Shown: positions 17,162 through 25,662, counted from the stretch's first letter. The stretch: DNA of 64,000 nucleotides from Mucilaginibacter lappiensis (GCF_900155965.1 NZ_FTMG01000003.1:372001-436000); one strand, 5' to 3'. Program-made: numbers and translations. Notes: generated by a model from the letters alone, not told the origin.

Positions 17162-17980
17162 TTATACCCCACCAAATATCGAGAAACCGCCATCAACGCA
17201 GATCATCGAACCGGTTACAAATGCCGAAGCATCGCTCAGCAGCCAGGTCAATGCGCCTTTCAACTCATCGGCATGGCCGAAACGTTTAAATGGCGTTTGC
17301 TTGATCACCAGTTCACCACGTTGGGTATAGCCACCTTCGGGTTTGGTTAGCAGGTTACGGTTTTGCTCGGTCAGGAAAAAGCCGGGTGCTAAAGCGTTCA
17401 TCCTGATCTTATCGCCATAACGGTTAGCCAGCTCAACCGCAAACCATTGGTTGTAGCAATCAACCGCGGCCTTACCTATATTGTAACCCAATACTTTGGT
17501 GATAGCACGCTTAGAGTTCATAGATGATACATTCACGATACTTCCTTTACCGGCGGTTGTAGCAATGGCCTCGCCAAATATCTGTGTTGGAATGATAGTC
17601 CCCCAGGTATTCAGGTCCATTACTCTTTTCATTCCTGCAATGTTCATTTTAAAAATATCCTCTTCGGGGGCCAGTACGCCTTCGGGCATGTTACCACCGG
17701 CTCCGTTCACCAGGCCATCAACTTTACCAAAAGCAGCTACAATTTTATTTTTAGCGGCTATCAGTTCTTCCTCGTTCAGCACATCGGCTACTAGTGCTAT
17801 GGCTTTGCCGCCATTTTTGCTGATGGCTTCGGCACGCTCTTCGGCCACTTCTTTTTTACGACCCAGTATGCCTACCGCACCTCCGGCTTCCACAATAGCG
17901 TTTACAAACGCATCGCCCAGGATGCCGGTACCGCCGGTTACTACAATAACTTTACCGGCTAATGAAAATGAATTTTCCAA
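17162..17980 (-). CDS. SDR-family dehydrogenase, probable uronate pathway (KduD or fructuronate reductase role)
   Basis: A 272-residue short-chain dehydrogenase/reductase. It has the nucleotide-binding TGGTGILG near residue 15, the NGAGGN block near 92 and the active-site Ser plus YNIGK (YxxxK) near 165, and ends in FVTGSMICVDGGFS. The APGFFLTEQNRNLL segment matches the SDR type that is annotated in Bacteroidota as D-mannonate/fructuronate oxidoreductase. The gene starts 31 bp after kduI, so reduction of the KduI product to 2-keto-3-deoxygluconate (the KduD step) is the likeliest role. At 272 residues it is longer than the usual KduD of about 253. Confidence 0.85.
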   Translation of the reverse strand: MENSFSLAGKVIVVTGGTGILGDAFVNAIVEAGGAVGILGRKKEVAEERAEAISKNGGKAIALVADVLNEEELIAAKNKIVAAFGKVDGLVNGAGGNMPEGVLAPEEDIFKMNIAGMKRVMDLNTWGTIIPTQIFGEAIATTAGKGSIVNVSSMNSKRAITKVLGYNIGKAAVDCYNQWFAVELANRYGDKIRMNALAPGFFLTEQNRNLLTKPEGGYTQRGELVIKQTPFKRFGHADELKGALTWLLSDASAFVTGSMICVDGGFSIFGGV

Positions 17981-18011
17981 TGTCTTTTATATTTTATTAA
18001 TCAATTGATCT

Positions 18012-18842
18012 TTATCTGATATCAGGTATAGCAATAGCATCCATATCGGTATAATCGAGGTTTTCACCTGCCATACCCCATATAAAACTATAGCTGGCTG
18101 TGCCGCTGCCCGAGTGTATGCTCCATGGTGGCGACACTACAGCATCATAATTACCCATCAGGATATGACGGGTTTCCTGCCCCTCACCCATATAATGAAA
18201 TACTCTTTGTCCTGCAGGTACATCAAAATAAAAGTATGCCTCCATACGGCGATCATGCACGTGCGCCGGCATAGTATTCCACACACTACCATCATGCAGT
18301 ATGGTTAAGCCCATTACCAGCTGGCAGCTTTTGATACCCTCCAGGTGAATGTATTTATTGATGGTACGTTTGTTGGCTGTTTCGATAGAACCAGTGTGTA
18401 CTTTGGCCGCATCCTCATTAGTCATTAATGTAGTAGGATATACTGCATGTGCCGGAGCCGAAAGCAGATAGAATACCGCTGGCTGCGCGCTATTTTTACT
18501 GGTAAATTTTACACTTTTAACACCCTTACCTATATAAAGGCAATCGAGCTTATTTACCTGGAAGGTTTGTCCATCGGCTGTAACCTCGCCATCGCCGGCC
18601 ACGTTAATGACACCTATCTCGCGACGCTCTAAAAAATAATCGGCACGCAGGTTAGGGTAATTTTCCAGCTCTACCGACTGAGTTACCGGATGTGCGGCAC
18701 CAACGATCATGCGATCGTAATGGGTATAAGTACAATTCAGTTTATCGGCCTGTACCAATTGGTCAATTAAAAAACGTTCTCTTATTTGTGCGGTTTGATA
18801 ACTTTTAAAATCTTCGGGGTGTACGCTATGTATTACTTTCAA
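18012..18842 (-). CDS. kduI: 5-dehydro-4-deoxy-D-glucuronate isomerase
   Basis: A 276-residue cupin-fold isomerase that converts 5-keto-4-deoxyuronate, released from unsaturated pectin or alginate oligomers, to 2,5-diketo-3-deoxygluconate. The zinc ligands are visible as H194 and H196 in MPAHVHDRRMEAY, E201 and H243 (WSIHSG), with the same spacing as E. coli KduI (196/198/203/245). Length is as usual. It is first in the operon, followed at 31 bp by an SDR dehydrogenase. The promoter at 18890-18920 is well formed. No lyase or sugar transporter lies nearby, so this is only part of a pathway. Confidence 0.96.
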   Translation of the reverse strand: MKVIHSVHPEDFKSYQTAQIRERFLIDQLVQADKLNCTYTHYDRMIVGAAHPVTQSVELENYPNLRADYFLERREIGVINVAGDGEVTADGQTFQVNKLDCLYIGKGVKSVKFTSKNSAQPAVFYLLSAPAHAVYPTTLMTNEDAAKVHTGSIETANKRTINKYIHLEGIKSCQLVMGLTILHDGSVWNTMPAHVHDRRMEAYFYFDVPAGQRVFHYMGEGQETRHILMGNYDAVVSPPWSIHSGSGTASYSFIWGMAGENLDYTDMDAIAIPDIR

Positions 18843-18889
18843 GGCTTTATGATTTGGTAGGGCAATTCTACAACGTATCTTTTTTAAAT

Positions 18890-18920
18890 CAAAAGTATTC
18901 GGCCCTTTATTCTACTCAAA
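18890..18920 (-). promoter_or_regulatory. Promoter of the kduI operon
   Basis: On the minus strand TTTG (18917-18920), a 19-nt spacer, then TACTTTTG (18890-18897) match the Bacteroidota -33/-7 pattern TTTG-N19-TAnnTTTG. The box lies 47 bp upstream of the start codon. This is the best-formed promoter of the window. Confidence 0.7.
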
Positions 18921-18963
18921 CGTTTGCGCTGAGGATCTTTGTTAACATAAAAGCAACAAAAAA

Positions 18964-18988
18964 GCCGCTGACATAAAATATCAGCGGC
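18964..18988 (-). terminator. Terminator of dps
   Basis: GCCGCTGA and TCAGCGGC form a perfect 8-bp stem around a 9-nt loop, with an A-run on the plus strand that becomes a T-run for minus-strand transcripts. It lies 28 bp past the dps stop. Confidence 0.75.
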
Positions 18989-19016
18989 CTTAAAAATGAT
19001 ACTTGACCGGTGTATA

Positions 19017-19496
19017 TTAGTCCTCGTTCACAAATGAACGCAGCATCCAGGTATTTTTTTCGTTAAACTGCATAAAGCGGTTTACCATATCGTTTGAGCC
19101 ATCGTCGCCAGCCTCGGCGGTAATGTCCAGGATCTCTCTTTCTTTAGAAATTAAAACAGCAAGGTCTTCAATAACGGCCTTTACCATTTTGGTATCTTTT
19201 AAGCCAATAGTTTGGATCTCTTTGATGGCCGATTTTTCGATGTAATCATGAAAAGTGCTGTATGGTGATTTACCCAGGGTTAGTATCCTTTCGGCAAGCT
19301 CGTCAATGGTGGTTAACGCGGCGGTGTATAGCTCTTCGAACTTTAAGTGTAGGGTAAAAAAGTTTTGCCCTTTGATGTTCCAGTGGCAGCCGCGTACTTT
19401 TTGGTAGTAGATATGATAGTTGGCCAAAAGGTCATTTAAGTGGTCAACAACAGGTTTTACTTTACCTTCTTCCAGACTAATTTCTTTTGCGTTCAT
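19017..19496 (-). CDS. dps: Dps-family DNA-protection ferritin
   Basis: A 159-residue mini-ferritin. The intersubunit ferroxidase ligands have exact Dps spacing: H38 (GCHWNIKG), H50 (FFTLHLKFEELY), E54, D65 and E69. It stores iron by oxidising Fe(II) with peroxide and usually forms dodecamers that protect DNA. The N-terminus lacks an extended lysine tail. It is monocistronic, with its own terminator, divergent from the DUF4905 gene across 95 bp. No Fur or OxyR site could be recognised. Confidence 0.95.
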   Translation of the reverse strand: MNAKEISLEEGKVKPVVDHLNDLLANYHIYYQKVRGCHWNIKGQNFFTLHLKFEELYTAALTTIDELAERILTLGKSPYSTFHDYIEKSAIKEIQTIGLKDTKMVKAVIEDLAVLISKEREILDITAEAGDDGSNDMVNRFMQFNEKNTWMLRSFVNED

Positions 19497-19591
19497 ATAT
19501 AAATAGTGATTTTTATGTTTAACATTTGCTTGGCAGCAATGTTTGGTAAATATAAACAGATTTGATTTTATTGCCCATATTTACACACTTT

Positions 19592-20356
19592 ATGACACAG
19601 ATGCTACCTTTTATTAACGAGCAATTTGACTGGCCCATCTGGCGTATGGAAATTGATAATATCAACTCCACTTTGTTTGTTGAATTACGTAACAGCGAAG
19701 ACAAAAAAGTAGCTTTTGGCGCGGTTAGCCTACTTAACGGCAAGGTCTATTTTAAGGATGTAACCACACCCGAACGATGGCTCACAGGTATTGAAGCCGC
19801 TTATGATGGCGTACTATTGGTGCACAACTACCAATCGGCAAATGGCCCTATCCATAAAGGCTTGATAGCTATTGAGGGCATAAGCGGGCAAGCCTTGTGG
19901 AGCAATTATACTTTGGCATTTGATCATCTGTCTGCAAACGGCCCGATGGTTTATAATAGTCAGATACAACCTAAGAAATTATTTTTAGTTGATATGAAAA
20001 CCGGAGAGCTTTTACGGGCCCATCAACCGGTGATAGATACCCCATTATACAACCATATTGTTGTGCCACAGATGCTCCCGGCAGAGCTTTTAAAAGAATT
20101 ACCCTTACCTGCCGAACCATATGCAAATACCCTGCATTATTTGGAGCACAATAGCTGCAGAATTGTATCTTTGCACACGTTTTTTCAGGAAAAAATAAAA
20201 CAGCACTTATATATTATTAACAGCGAAGGTGTAATTGTTTACCGCGATTTATTAAACAGCAACATACAAAAATTGCAACCCGAGGCGTTTGTAATACATA
20301 AGAATAACCTGATCTATTTAAAAGAACGATCAGCATTAATAGTTTTAAACTTATAA
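19592..20356 (+). CDS. DUF4905 domain-containing protein
   Basis: About 254 residues from the ATG at 19592; the frame is open further up, but only with a TTG at 19562. It matches the DUF4905 family, known almost only from Sphingobacteriaceae and relatives, with no known function. Repeated beta-strand pairs (VAFGAVSLLNGKVYFKD, KGLIAIEGISGQALW, LFLVDMKTGELLRAH, LYIINSEGVIVYRD) suggest a small beta-propeller-like fold. There is no signal peptide. The gap to the LysM gene is 21 bp, so the two and udk may form one operon. Confidence 0.8.
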   Translation: MTQMLPFINEQFDWPIWRMEIDNINSTLFVELRNSEDKKVAFGAVSLLNGKVYFKDVTTPERWLTGIEAAYDGVLLVHNYQSANGPIHKGLIAIEGISGQALWSNYTLAFDHLSANGPMVYNSQIQPKKLFLVDMKTGELLRAHQPVIDTPLYNHIVVPQMLPAELLKELPLPAEPYANTLHYLEHNSCRIVSLHTFFQEKIKQHLYIINSEGVIVYRDLLNSNIQKLQPEAFVIHKNNLIYLKERSALIVLNL

Positions 20357-20377
20357 GTTACTGTATTATAATTCATT

Positions 20378-21406
20378 ATGAAAGTAAAGATTTTATTAGT
20401 CATCGCTCCCCTACTTACCCTGTCCATATCCATTTTTGCAAACCCGGTTGTAGACTCTATTGGAGTAGAAAACCTGAACGGAAAAAAAGTTGTACTACAC
20501 AAACTTGATCCTAAAGATAATTACTACTCTATCGGTCGCCGTTATAATGTAAGCCCAAAGGCTATTATACAATTCAATAACAATGCAGCACTTAAAATTG
20601 GCGGCATTATAAAAGTACCTACTGAGCAGTCGTTTACCCAAACTGCAGCAACTACACCTGCATCTGTTCAACAAAACAAGCCACAAGTGCAGCCACCGGT
20701 TCAGCAACCAAAACCACAGGTACAACAACCAGTTGTTCAACAGCCAAAACCACAAACACAGCAACCGGTAGTTCAACAACAGGCACCGGCAACAACAGTA
20801 GCTACAACGACCCCACCAGCCGATACCACACCTGCCAAACCATTGAACATGGATAATATACAGCAGTACAAAGTATCTGCAGGCGAAACGCTTTATTCTA
20901 TAGCTAAACGTTTTGGTACTTCTGTTGAAGATATCACCAAATTAAACGGATTAACCTCCAGCACGCTTACCCCTAACCAGATCGTCAAAGTACGTTCGGG
21001 CATGCCACCGGAAGAAAGACCTGTAGCTAAACAAGATGCTGTAGTAACTACCCAGGATTCGACCGTTGCGGCTATTGACAGCGCGAGCAATAAGTTAAAA
21101 GCCAATCGTTTTGGCCTATATGAAAAAAATGAAACCGGCGTAGCCACCTGGATTGATGATACCAGCCTTGACCCTAAAAAAGAATTGGTATTACACCGTA
21201 CCGCCCCTATCGGTACCGTGATTAAGATCACCAATCCCATGAACAACCATACCACCTACGCTAAAGTTGTAGGCAGATTTACTGACAGCGAGGCTACCAA
21301 GGACGTACTTATTGTAATGACCAAAAACACAGCCGACGCATTAGGTGCTTTAGATAAACGCATTCACGTAAACATCAGCTACGGCAGTCCGAACCCGAAT
21401 GAATAA
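20378..21406 (+). CDS. Secreted LysM protein with two LysM domains, PQ-rich linker and RlpA-like C-terminus
   Basis: A 342-residue envelope protein with a signal peptide ending near residue 22. The first LysM domain (about 38-80, YYSIGRRYNVSPKAIIQFNN) is followed by a linker (about 85-150) built of repeated Pro/Gln/Val units such as QPKPQVQQP, a second LysM (about 162-205, YKVSAGETLYSIAKRFGTS) and a double-psi beta-barrel-like tail (about 255-335, LVLHRTAPIGTVIKITNPMN). LysM binds peptidoglycan; RlpA-like barrels act on or bind glycan strands. The active-site Asp/His of true RlpA is not obvious. It overlaps udk by 8 bp. Confidence 0.88.
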   Translation: MKVKILLVIAPLLTLSISIFANPVVDSIGVENLNGKKVVLHKLDPKDNYYSIGRRYNVSPKAIIQFNNNAALKIGGIIKVPTEQSFTQTAATTPASVQQNKPQVQPPVQQPKPQVQQPVVQQPKPQTQQPVVQQQAPATTVATTTPPADTTPAKPLNMDNIQQYKVSAGETLYSIAKRFGTSVEDITKLNGLTSSTLTPNQIVKVRSGMPPEERPVAKQDAVVTTQDSTVAAIDSASNKLKANRFGLYEKNETGVATWIDDTSLDPKKELVLHRTAPIGTVIKITNPMNNHTTYAKVVGRFTDSEATKDVLIVMTKNTADALGALDKRIHVNISYGSPNPNE

Positions 21407-22031
21407 ACCTTATATTATTGGAATTGCCGGTGGTAGTGGATCTGGCAAAACCTTTTTCTTGAAAAGTTTCCTGGAGCATTTTACTGCCGACGAGGTGTGC
21501 CTGGTATCGCAGGATGACTATTATTTTCGCGTGGCTCATAAGATGACGTCAGAAGAAAATAAAGTTTATAATTTTGATCTGCCATCCACCATTGACCATG
21601 AGCATTTTCAGCAGGATATCAGTAGACTTCTTAATAATGAAACCGTTATTAAGCCCGAGTATACTTTTAACAACCCTAATGTGGTGCCCAAAATGCTGGA
21701 AATAAAACCAGCACCTATTTTAATTGTGGAGGGTTTGTTTATCCTGCATTTCAGGGATATTGCCGATATGCTGGACATGAAAATTTTTATTGAAGCCGAC
21801 GAAGAAGTTGCCATGGAACGTCGCCTGAAACGCGATCTGATAGAGCGCGGCTATTCGCGCGATGATGCTATGTATAAATGGGTAAACCATGTGGTACCAG
21901 CCTATAAAGAATTCCTGTTACCATACAAAGACGAATGTGACCGGGTGATCACCAACAACAGCCACGTTGCCAAAGATATTATTGCCGTAACCAAAGAAAT
22001 ATCGGAAGGCTTGCGGGAGAAGTTATTTTAA
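21399..22031 (+). CDS. udk: Uridine kinase
   Basis: A 210-residue nucleoside kinase that phosphorylates uridine and cytidine to the monophosphates in pyrimidine salvage. The P-loop GIAGGSGSGKT occupies residues 8-18, SQDDYYF follows near 40 (the catalytic Asp and substrate contacts), the DxPxxID-like segment FDLPSTIDHEHF near 60, and a RxxRD lid (ERRLKRDLIERG) near 142. The ATG lies in the last codons of the LysM gene, so translation is probably coupled. A spacer inverted repeat starts on its stop codon. Confidence 0.94.
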   Translation: MNKPYIIGIAGGSGSGKTFFLKSFLEHFTADEVCLVSQDDYYFRVAHKMTSEENKVYNFDLPSTIDHEHFQQDISRLLNNETVIKPEYTFNNPNVVPKMLEIKPAPILIVEGLFILHFRDIADMLDMKIFIEADEEVAMERRLKRDLIERGYSRDDAMYKWVNHVVPAYKEFLLPYKDECDRVITNNSHVAKDIIAVTKEISEGLREKLF

Positions 22032-22092
22032 CGGTTCATAGATCATAGTTAATGGTTAATGGCACTACTATGATCTATGATCTATGAACCGT
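22031..22092. repeat. 18-bp inverted repeat between convergent udk and scoB
   Basis: The arms 22031-22048 and 22075-22092 are perfect complements over 18 bp and the right arm is preceded by another copy of the word TGATCTA. It begins on the last base of the udk stop and ends 10 bp before the scoB stop, so it can act as a terminator for both. It is built from repeats of the word GATCATAG/CTATGATC. Confidence 0.7.
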
Positions 22093-22101
22093 TAACTATG
22101 A

Positions 22102-22758
22102 TCAAATAACTATCTCCGGAATCTCTCCCTCAACTATCAACTTACCGGCAGTAGCATTTTTTATTTCCTCAACGCTTACACCCGGAGCACGTTCCAAAAG
22201 TTTAAAGCCGCCTTCGGGTAATACATCAAATACACCCAGTTCCGTCACTATTTTTTTTACGCAATGAACACCGGTAAGTGGCAGGGTACATTTAGGTAAT
22301 AGTTTTGATTCGCCGGCTTTGTTTACATGCTGCATAGCTACGATGATATTTTCGGCTGATGCCACCAGGTCCATCGCGCCGCCCATGCCTTTTACCATTT
22401 TACCGGGAATCTTCCAGTTGGCTATGTCGCCGTTTTCGGATACTTCCATGGCACCCAATATGGTGAGGTTTACCTTTTTGGCACGGATCATCCCAAAGCT
22501 CATTGCCGAATCAAATATGGCCGAGCCCGGCAGCATGGTAATGGTTTGCTTACCCGCGTTGATCACATCCGGGTCTTCCTCCCCTTCAAACGGAAATGGC
22601 CCCATCCCCAGCAGTCCATTTTCTGACTGTAACACCACATCCATGGTTTCGGGTATATAATTGGCTACTAATGTTGGGATACCAATACCCAGGTTAACAT
22701 AATAACCGTCTTTTATTTCTTTAGCTATTCGCTTTGCTATTCCTGTTTTATCCAACAT
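22102..22758 (-). CDS. scoB: 3-oxoacid CoA-transferase subunit B
   Basis: A 218-residue beta subunit of succinyl-CoA:3-ketoacid CoA-transferase, used in ketone-body/acetoacetate metabolism. The catalytic glutamate is E46 in the SENGLLG motif, which forms the glutamyl-CoA intermediate. GIGIPTLVANYIP near 24 and GGAMDLVASAENIIVAM near 125 are typical. The A subunit lies 201 bp upstream on the same strand, an unusually wide gap for this pair; it is filled by repeat sequence. Confidence 0.95.
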   Translation of the reverse strand: MLDKTGIAKRIAKEIKDGYYVNLGIGIPTLVANYIPETMDVVLQSENGLLGMGPFPFEGEEDPDVINAGKQTITMLPGSAIFDSAMSFGMIRAKKVNLTILGAMEVSENGDIANWKIPGKMVKGMGGAMDLVASAENIIVAMQHVNKAGESKLLPKCTLPLTGVHCVKKIVTELGVFDVLPEGGFKLLERAPGVSVEEIKNATAGKLIVEGEIPEIVI

Positions 22759-22778
22759 AATTTCTTATTTATTTCCCC

Positions 22779-22887
22779 TTGTCATTCTGAGCGTAGCGAA
22801 GAATCTAATCGCCGAATAGATCCTTCGTTCCTCAGGATGACAAATGGGTGTATAATTCGCTCCTGCTTCGTTCCTCGCAATGACGCG
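22779..22887. repeat. Interspersed repeat inside the scoA-scoB spacer
   Basis: TTGTCATTCTGAG (22779-22791) and CTCAGGATGACAA (22831-22843) are inverted repeats with one mismatch. Next to it, 22865-22887 contains a GCTTCGTTCCTCGCAATGAC segment that recurs at 59142-59164. A half copy of the first type is at 47590-47621. Confidence 0.65.
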
Positions 22888-22959
22888 CGGTTTTAGTTCA
22901 GGTTCTTTGTTCTTTACTCCTTCTATCCTTGCTCCTTCCCATTCTTACTCCCTTTATCC

Positions 22960-23658
22960 TTATTCCTTCGCCCTCACCGTCCTTTGCTCTATCCTTTTCT
23001 CATAATCTTTCCCCTGAAAAATACGGTGTACATATATACCGGGAGTGTGTACATGATCGGGATCAAGTTCGCCGGGTTGTACTAACTCTTCTACCTCGGC
23101 AATGGTTATTTTGCCGGCCATAGCCATAACAGGGTTAAAGTTACGCGCGGTCGACCGGTATACGAGGTTGCCCATGGTATCCCCCTTCCAGGCTTTTACA
23201 ATGGCAAAATCAGCATCAAAGGCCATTTCCATCAGGTAATCCTTACCATCAAAATTGCGGGTTTCCTTACCCTCAGCCACCTCAGTGCCTACACCGGCTG
23301 GGGTAAAAATGGCTGGCATACCATAACCGGCAGCCATACAGCGGGTAGCCAGCGTGCCCTGGGGCAACAGCTCTACTTCCAGCTCGCCGCTGAGTAATTG
23401 ACGTTCAAATTCAGCATTTTCGCCAACGTAGGAAGAGATCATTTTTTTTACCTGGCGCTGTTTCAACATCAGTCCGATACCAAAATCATCAACCCCGGCA
23501 TTGTTGGAGATACAGGTTAATTCTTTCCGTCCCTGTTTCACCAGTGCGGTTATACAATTTTCGGGCAGCCCGCAAAGGCCAAAGCCACCCAGCATTAAAG
23601 TCATGCCATCCTGAATATCGCGGATGGCCTCATCGGCACCACTAACTACTTTATTCAT
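22960..23658 (-). CDS. scoA: 3-oxoacid CoA-transferase subunit A
   Basis: A 232-residue alpha subunit of succinyl-CoA:3-ketoacid CoA-transferase. I chose the ATG at 23656-23658 (MNKVVSGADEAIRDI), since the frame above it is a spacer-like sequence with a weak TTG start and standard SCOT-A proteins begin with this segment. GFGLCGLPENCI near residue 26 is the family signature and NNAGVDDFG near 53 is also typical. It works as a heterotetramer with ScoB. A -7 box lies 19 bp upstream. Confidence 0.94.
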   Translation of the reverse strand: MNKVVSGADEAIRDIQDGMTLMLGGFGLCGLPENCITALVKQGRKELTCISNNAGVDDFGIGLMLKQRQVKKMISSYVGENAEFERQLLSGELEVELLPQGTLATRCMAAGYGMPAIFTPAGVGTEVAEGKETRNFDGKDYLMEMAFDADFAIVKAWKGDTMGNLVYRSTARNFNPVMAMAGKITIAEVEELVQPGELDPDHVHTPGIYVHRIFQGKDYEKRIEQRTVRAKE

Positions 23659-23676
23659 GTTCAATAATTGGTTGGT

Positions 23677-23684
23677 CAAATTTA
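23677..23684 (-). promoter_or_regulatory. -7 promoter box of scoAB
   Basis: The minus strand reads TAAATTTG, an exact TAnnTTTG match 19 bp upstream of the scoA start. No -33 TTTG was found at the usual spacing. Confidence 0.45.
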
Positions 23685-23752
23685 GATATAAGAGTCGAGA
23701 GTAAGGATATAAGAGGTAAGAATTAAGATAATTTTTAGGCCACAAAACGAAC

Positions 23753-23882
23753 ATGCCATTGCGAGCGATAACGCGGCAATAGGCCCCCTCTAAATCTCCC
23801 CCGGAAGGGGAGACTTTTGGAAAATATTTAAAAGCCCTCCCCTCCGGGGAGGGTTGGGTGGGGCTCCAACTCGCAATGGCAT
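23753..23882. repeat. 130-bp imperfect palindromic element with 13-bp terminal inverted repeats
   Basis: ATGCCATTGCGAG (23753-23765) and CTCGCAATGGCAT (23870-23882) are perfect terminal repeats. The inside carries a C-rich and a G-rich arm around GGAAGGGGAGACTTTTGG and matches the element at 32944-33035 over about 70 bp. This looks like a non-autonomous mobile or REP-like element. Confidence 0.7.
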
Positions 23883-23913
23883 AGTTTTAAATCCCAATCC
23901 TGTTAATCGTATT

Positions 23914-25011
23914 TTACCACTTCACCTGCTTATCAATAAAGCCGATCAGATCATCGGCCATGGCCTGCTGTTCTTTGGCACTGGGATGTCCCGGGGTATT
24001 TTTGAAAGGGAAAAAATGCGTATAGATAGCTTTATCGTTCAGTGAGGCTACCGCCTTTTCGATATAACCCGGCCATGGCGAACCAGCTTTGGTAGCATCC
24101 ATACTGCCCAGGGCGCAAATAATCTGCGTCTTGGGGTATTTTTTTCGAATATTTTTCACAAACTCCCGGTAGGCTTTGATGATTTGCTCGGGTTCGGGAG
24201 CTTTGGTACCAAAACGTTCTTTAAACTGCTGGTTGTTGGGCTGCTGAACTATCCAGGAGTCGTTCTGAAACAGATTGATAACCACCAACTCCGGCGTATA
24301 TTTCGAAAAACTCCACAAACTGGTCGGATCCGTAGGATCGAGCCGGTTATACATTTCGGGCATGATAAGCGGGAACCAGCTTACCAGAACACCGATGCCA
24401 CTTTTGGAGGTACACACATAATCTGCATCAAAGTGGCGGGCGGTAATAGCAGCATAGCTGATATAGCCATTTTCATAAGGAGCTGTGCCCCTGTCCTTCC
24501 CGGTGGTATCCTCAACCGCGTAACCGCAGGTAATGGAATTGCCAAAAAACTCTATGTGCCGTTTTTTAGCGGATGGCGCAGGTAAAACTGTAGCCTCTTT
24601 AGCCAATATAAATTGGCAAAAAATGGTTTTGCCCATTTCCCACTCTGTACGTTTAAATAATTCCAGGCTGTGCGAACCTGCTGGTAAACCTTCGGCAAGT
24701 GTATAAATTCTTTTAGTATTATCCAGGTGGATGGTGTTGATCACCTTACCATCAACAATTACGGTAAAATAGTTTTCGCCGCGTTCATCCTGTAGCAAAG
24801 CCGATGCGCCGGTACCTGTAAAGTTAATTTTAACCGATGAGCCAGTCCAGTAAAGCTCTGCAGCCTCGTCGGTCATGTTGATACGACCGGTATAACGGAT
24901 ATGTGAATCTTTACTTTTAAATACCGCGATTTGAGCATTAGAGCAGCTTAAACCGGCAGCAAAAATGAAGAACAGAATTACAGAGCAGATCTTACACATG
25001 GGTTGACTCAA
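23914..25011 (-). CDS. Secreted SGNH-fold esterase with CE2-type N-terminal domain
   Basis: A 365-residue exported protein; the signal peptide ends near residue 27. An N-terminal jelly-roll (about 30-145, IRYTGRINMTDEAAELYWTGSS) matches the CE2 N-terminal domain, and the SGNH hydrolase domain follows: FFGNSITCGYAVE near 156 with the nucleophile Ser, VINLFQND near 245 with the oxyanion Asn, and NTPGHPSAKEQ near 343 with the catalytic His. CE2 enzymes deacetylate xylan or mannan and other acetylated sugars. It stands alone between repeats, so the polymer it serves is not clear. Confidence 0.9.
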   Translation of the reverse strand: MSQPMCKICSVILFFIFAAGLSCSNAQIAVFKSKDSHIRYTGRINMTDEAAELYWTGSSVKINFTGTGASALLQDERGENYFTVIVDGKVINTIHLDNTKRIYTLAEGLPAGSHSLELFKRTEWEMGKTIFCQFILAKEATVLPAPSAKKRHIEFFGNSITCGYAVEDTTGKDRGTAPYENGYISYAAITARHFDADYVCTSKSGIGVLVSWFPLIMPEMYNRLDPTDPTSLWSFSKYTPELVVINLFQNDSWIVQQPNNQQFKERFGTKAPEPEQIIKAYREFVKNIRKKYPKTQIICALGSMDATKAGSPWPGYIEKAVASLNDKAIYTHFFPFKNTPGHPSAKEQQAMADDLIGFIDKQVKW

Positions 25012-25030
25012 TTAACAAAAAGATGGTTTA

Positions 25031-25129
25031 CATGGTTTACACTTTTCATGGTTAACATTCATATAAATACATGATAATTAAATACTTACATCTTAATTCC
25101 CCCAAAAAGTGTAAACCATGTTTTTGGGG
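25031..25129. repeat. 16-bp inverted repeat plus terminator-like hairpin
   Basis: CATGGTTTACACTTTT (25031-25046) and AAAAGTGTAAACCATG (25105-25120) are perfect inverted repeats, and CCCCAAAAA (25100-25108) can also pair with TTTTTGGGG (25121-25129). The spacer is made of repeated GGTTTACA/TGGTTAACA words. It separates the VOC gene from the esterase. Confidence 0.65.
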
Positions 25130-25174
25130 TATAAATATCATTAGCTAAACGTCAATTCATCAATGACCACAGCA

Positions 25175-25537
25175 TCAGTCCAAAGGGGTACCGAACTGCA
25201 ATATATAGGCATTGTTATCAAAAACCGCGAACTCCCGCATACCATAGCTAAAATTTTCTATGGGATAGCAGATCACGGCTTTTTCCTTCAACTCGTTCCA
25301 AATCTCGTCTACATTATTGGTGCGGATGTAAAACGAGCCTGTGAATTTAGGCACAGTAAAAGTTTCGTGCTCATTGGGGAGTGCTATCATGATTTCAATA
25401 TCATCCCTGTTCACGGTTGCCCAGCCCCAGTCCTCATCAAAACCAACGCAGGTAAAACCCAGATTACTAACATAAAAATCAACGCTTTCCTTAACACGAA
25501 GCGTATATAACATAGGAGTGATACTTTTTAATGCCAT
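25175..25537 (-). CDS. VOC (glyoxalase/bleomycin-resistance) family protein
   Basis: A 120-residue single VOC module: ITPMLYTLRVKESVDFYVSNLGFT near residue 5, VNRDDIEIMIALPNE near 42, GSFYIRTNNVDEIWNELKEKA near 66, and REFAVFDNNAYILQFG at the end. The final Asn/Gln-rich FDNNAYILQFG replaces the usual DPDGN metal-binding end, so metal-dependent catalysis is uncertain. These proteins are lyases, dioxygenases or antibiotic binders; the target here cannot be named. Confidence 0.88.
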   Translation of the reverse strand: MALKSITPMLYTLRVKESVDFYVSNLGFTCVGFDEDWGWATVNRDDIEIMIALPNEHETFTVPKFTGSFYIRTNNVDEIWNELKEKAVICYPIENFSYGMREFAVFDNNAYILQFGTPLD

Positions 25538-25560
25538 CTTTTTTGGACTATGTGATTTTT

Positions 25561-25662
25561 AGATTATGGGACTATTGGATTAGGGGACTTTGAGACCAGA
25601 GAGCAAAGATAATTGAATAAAAGATTTGGGTTTTAATCCCTAATCCAATAGTCCCATAATCT
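25561..25662. repeat. 22-bp perfect inverted repeat between mutS2 and the VOC gene
   Basis: 25561-25582 and 25641-25662 are perfect reverse complements over 22 bp, built of the words GATTATGG, GACTATTGG and GGGGACTT. Further right (25663-25682) the words CAAAGTCCC and CATAGTCCCC continue the pattern. No coding content. Confidence 0.75.
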
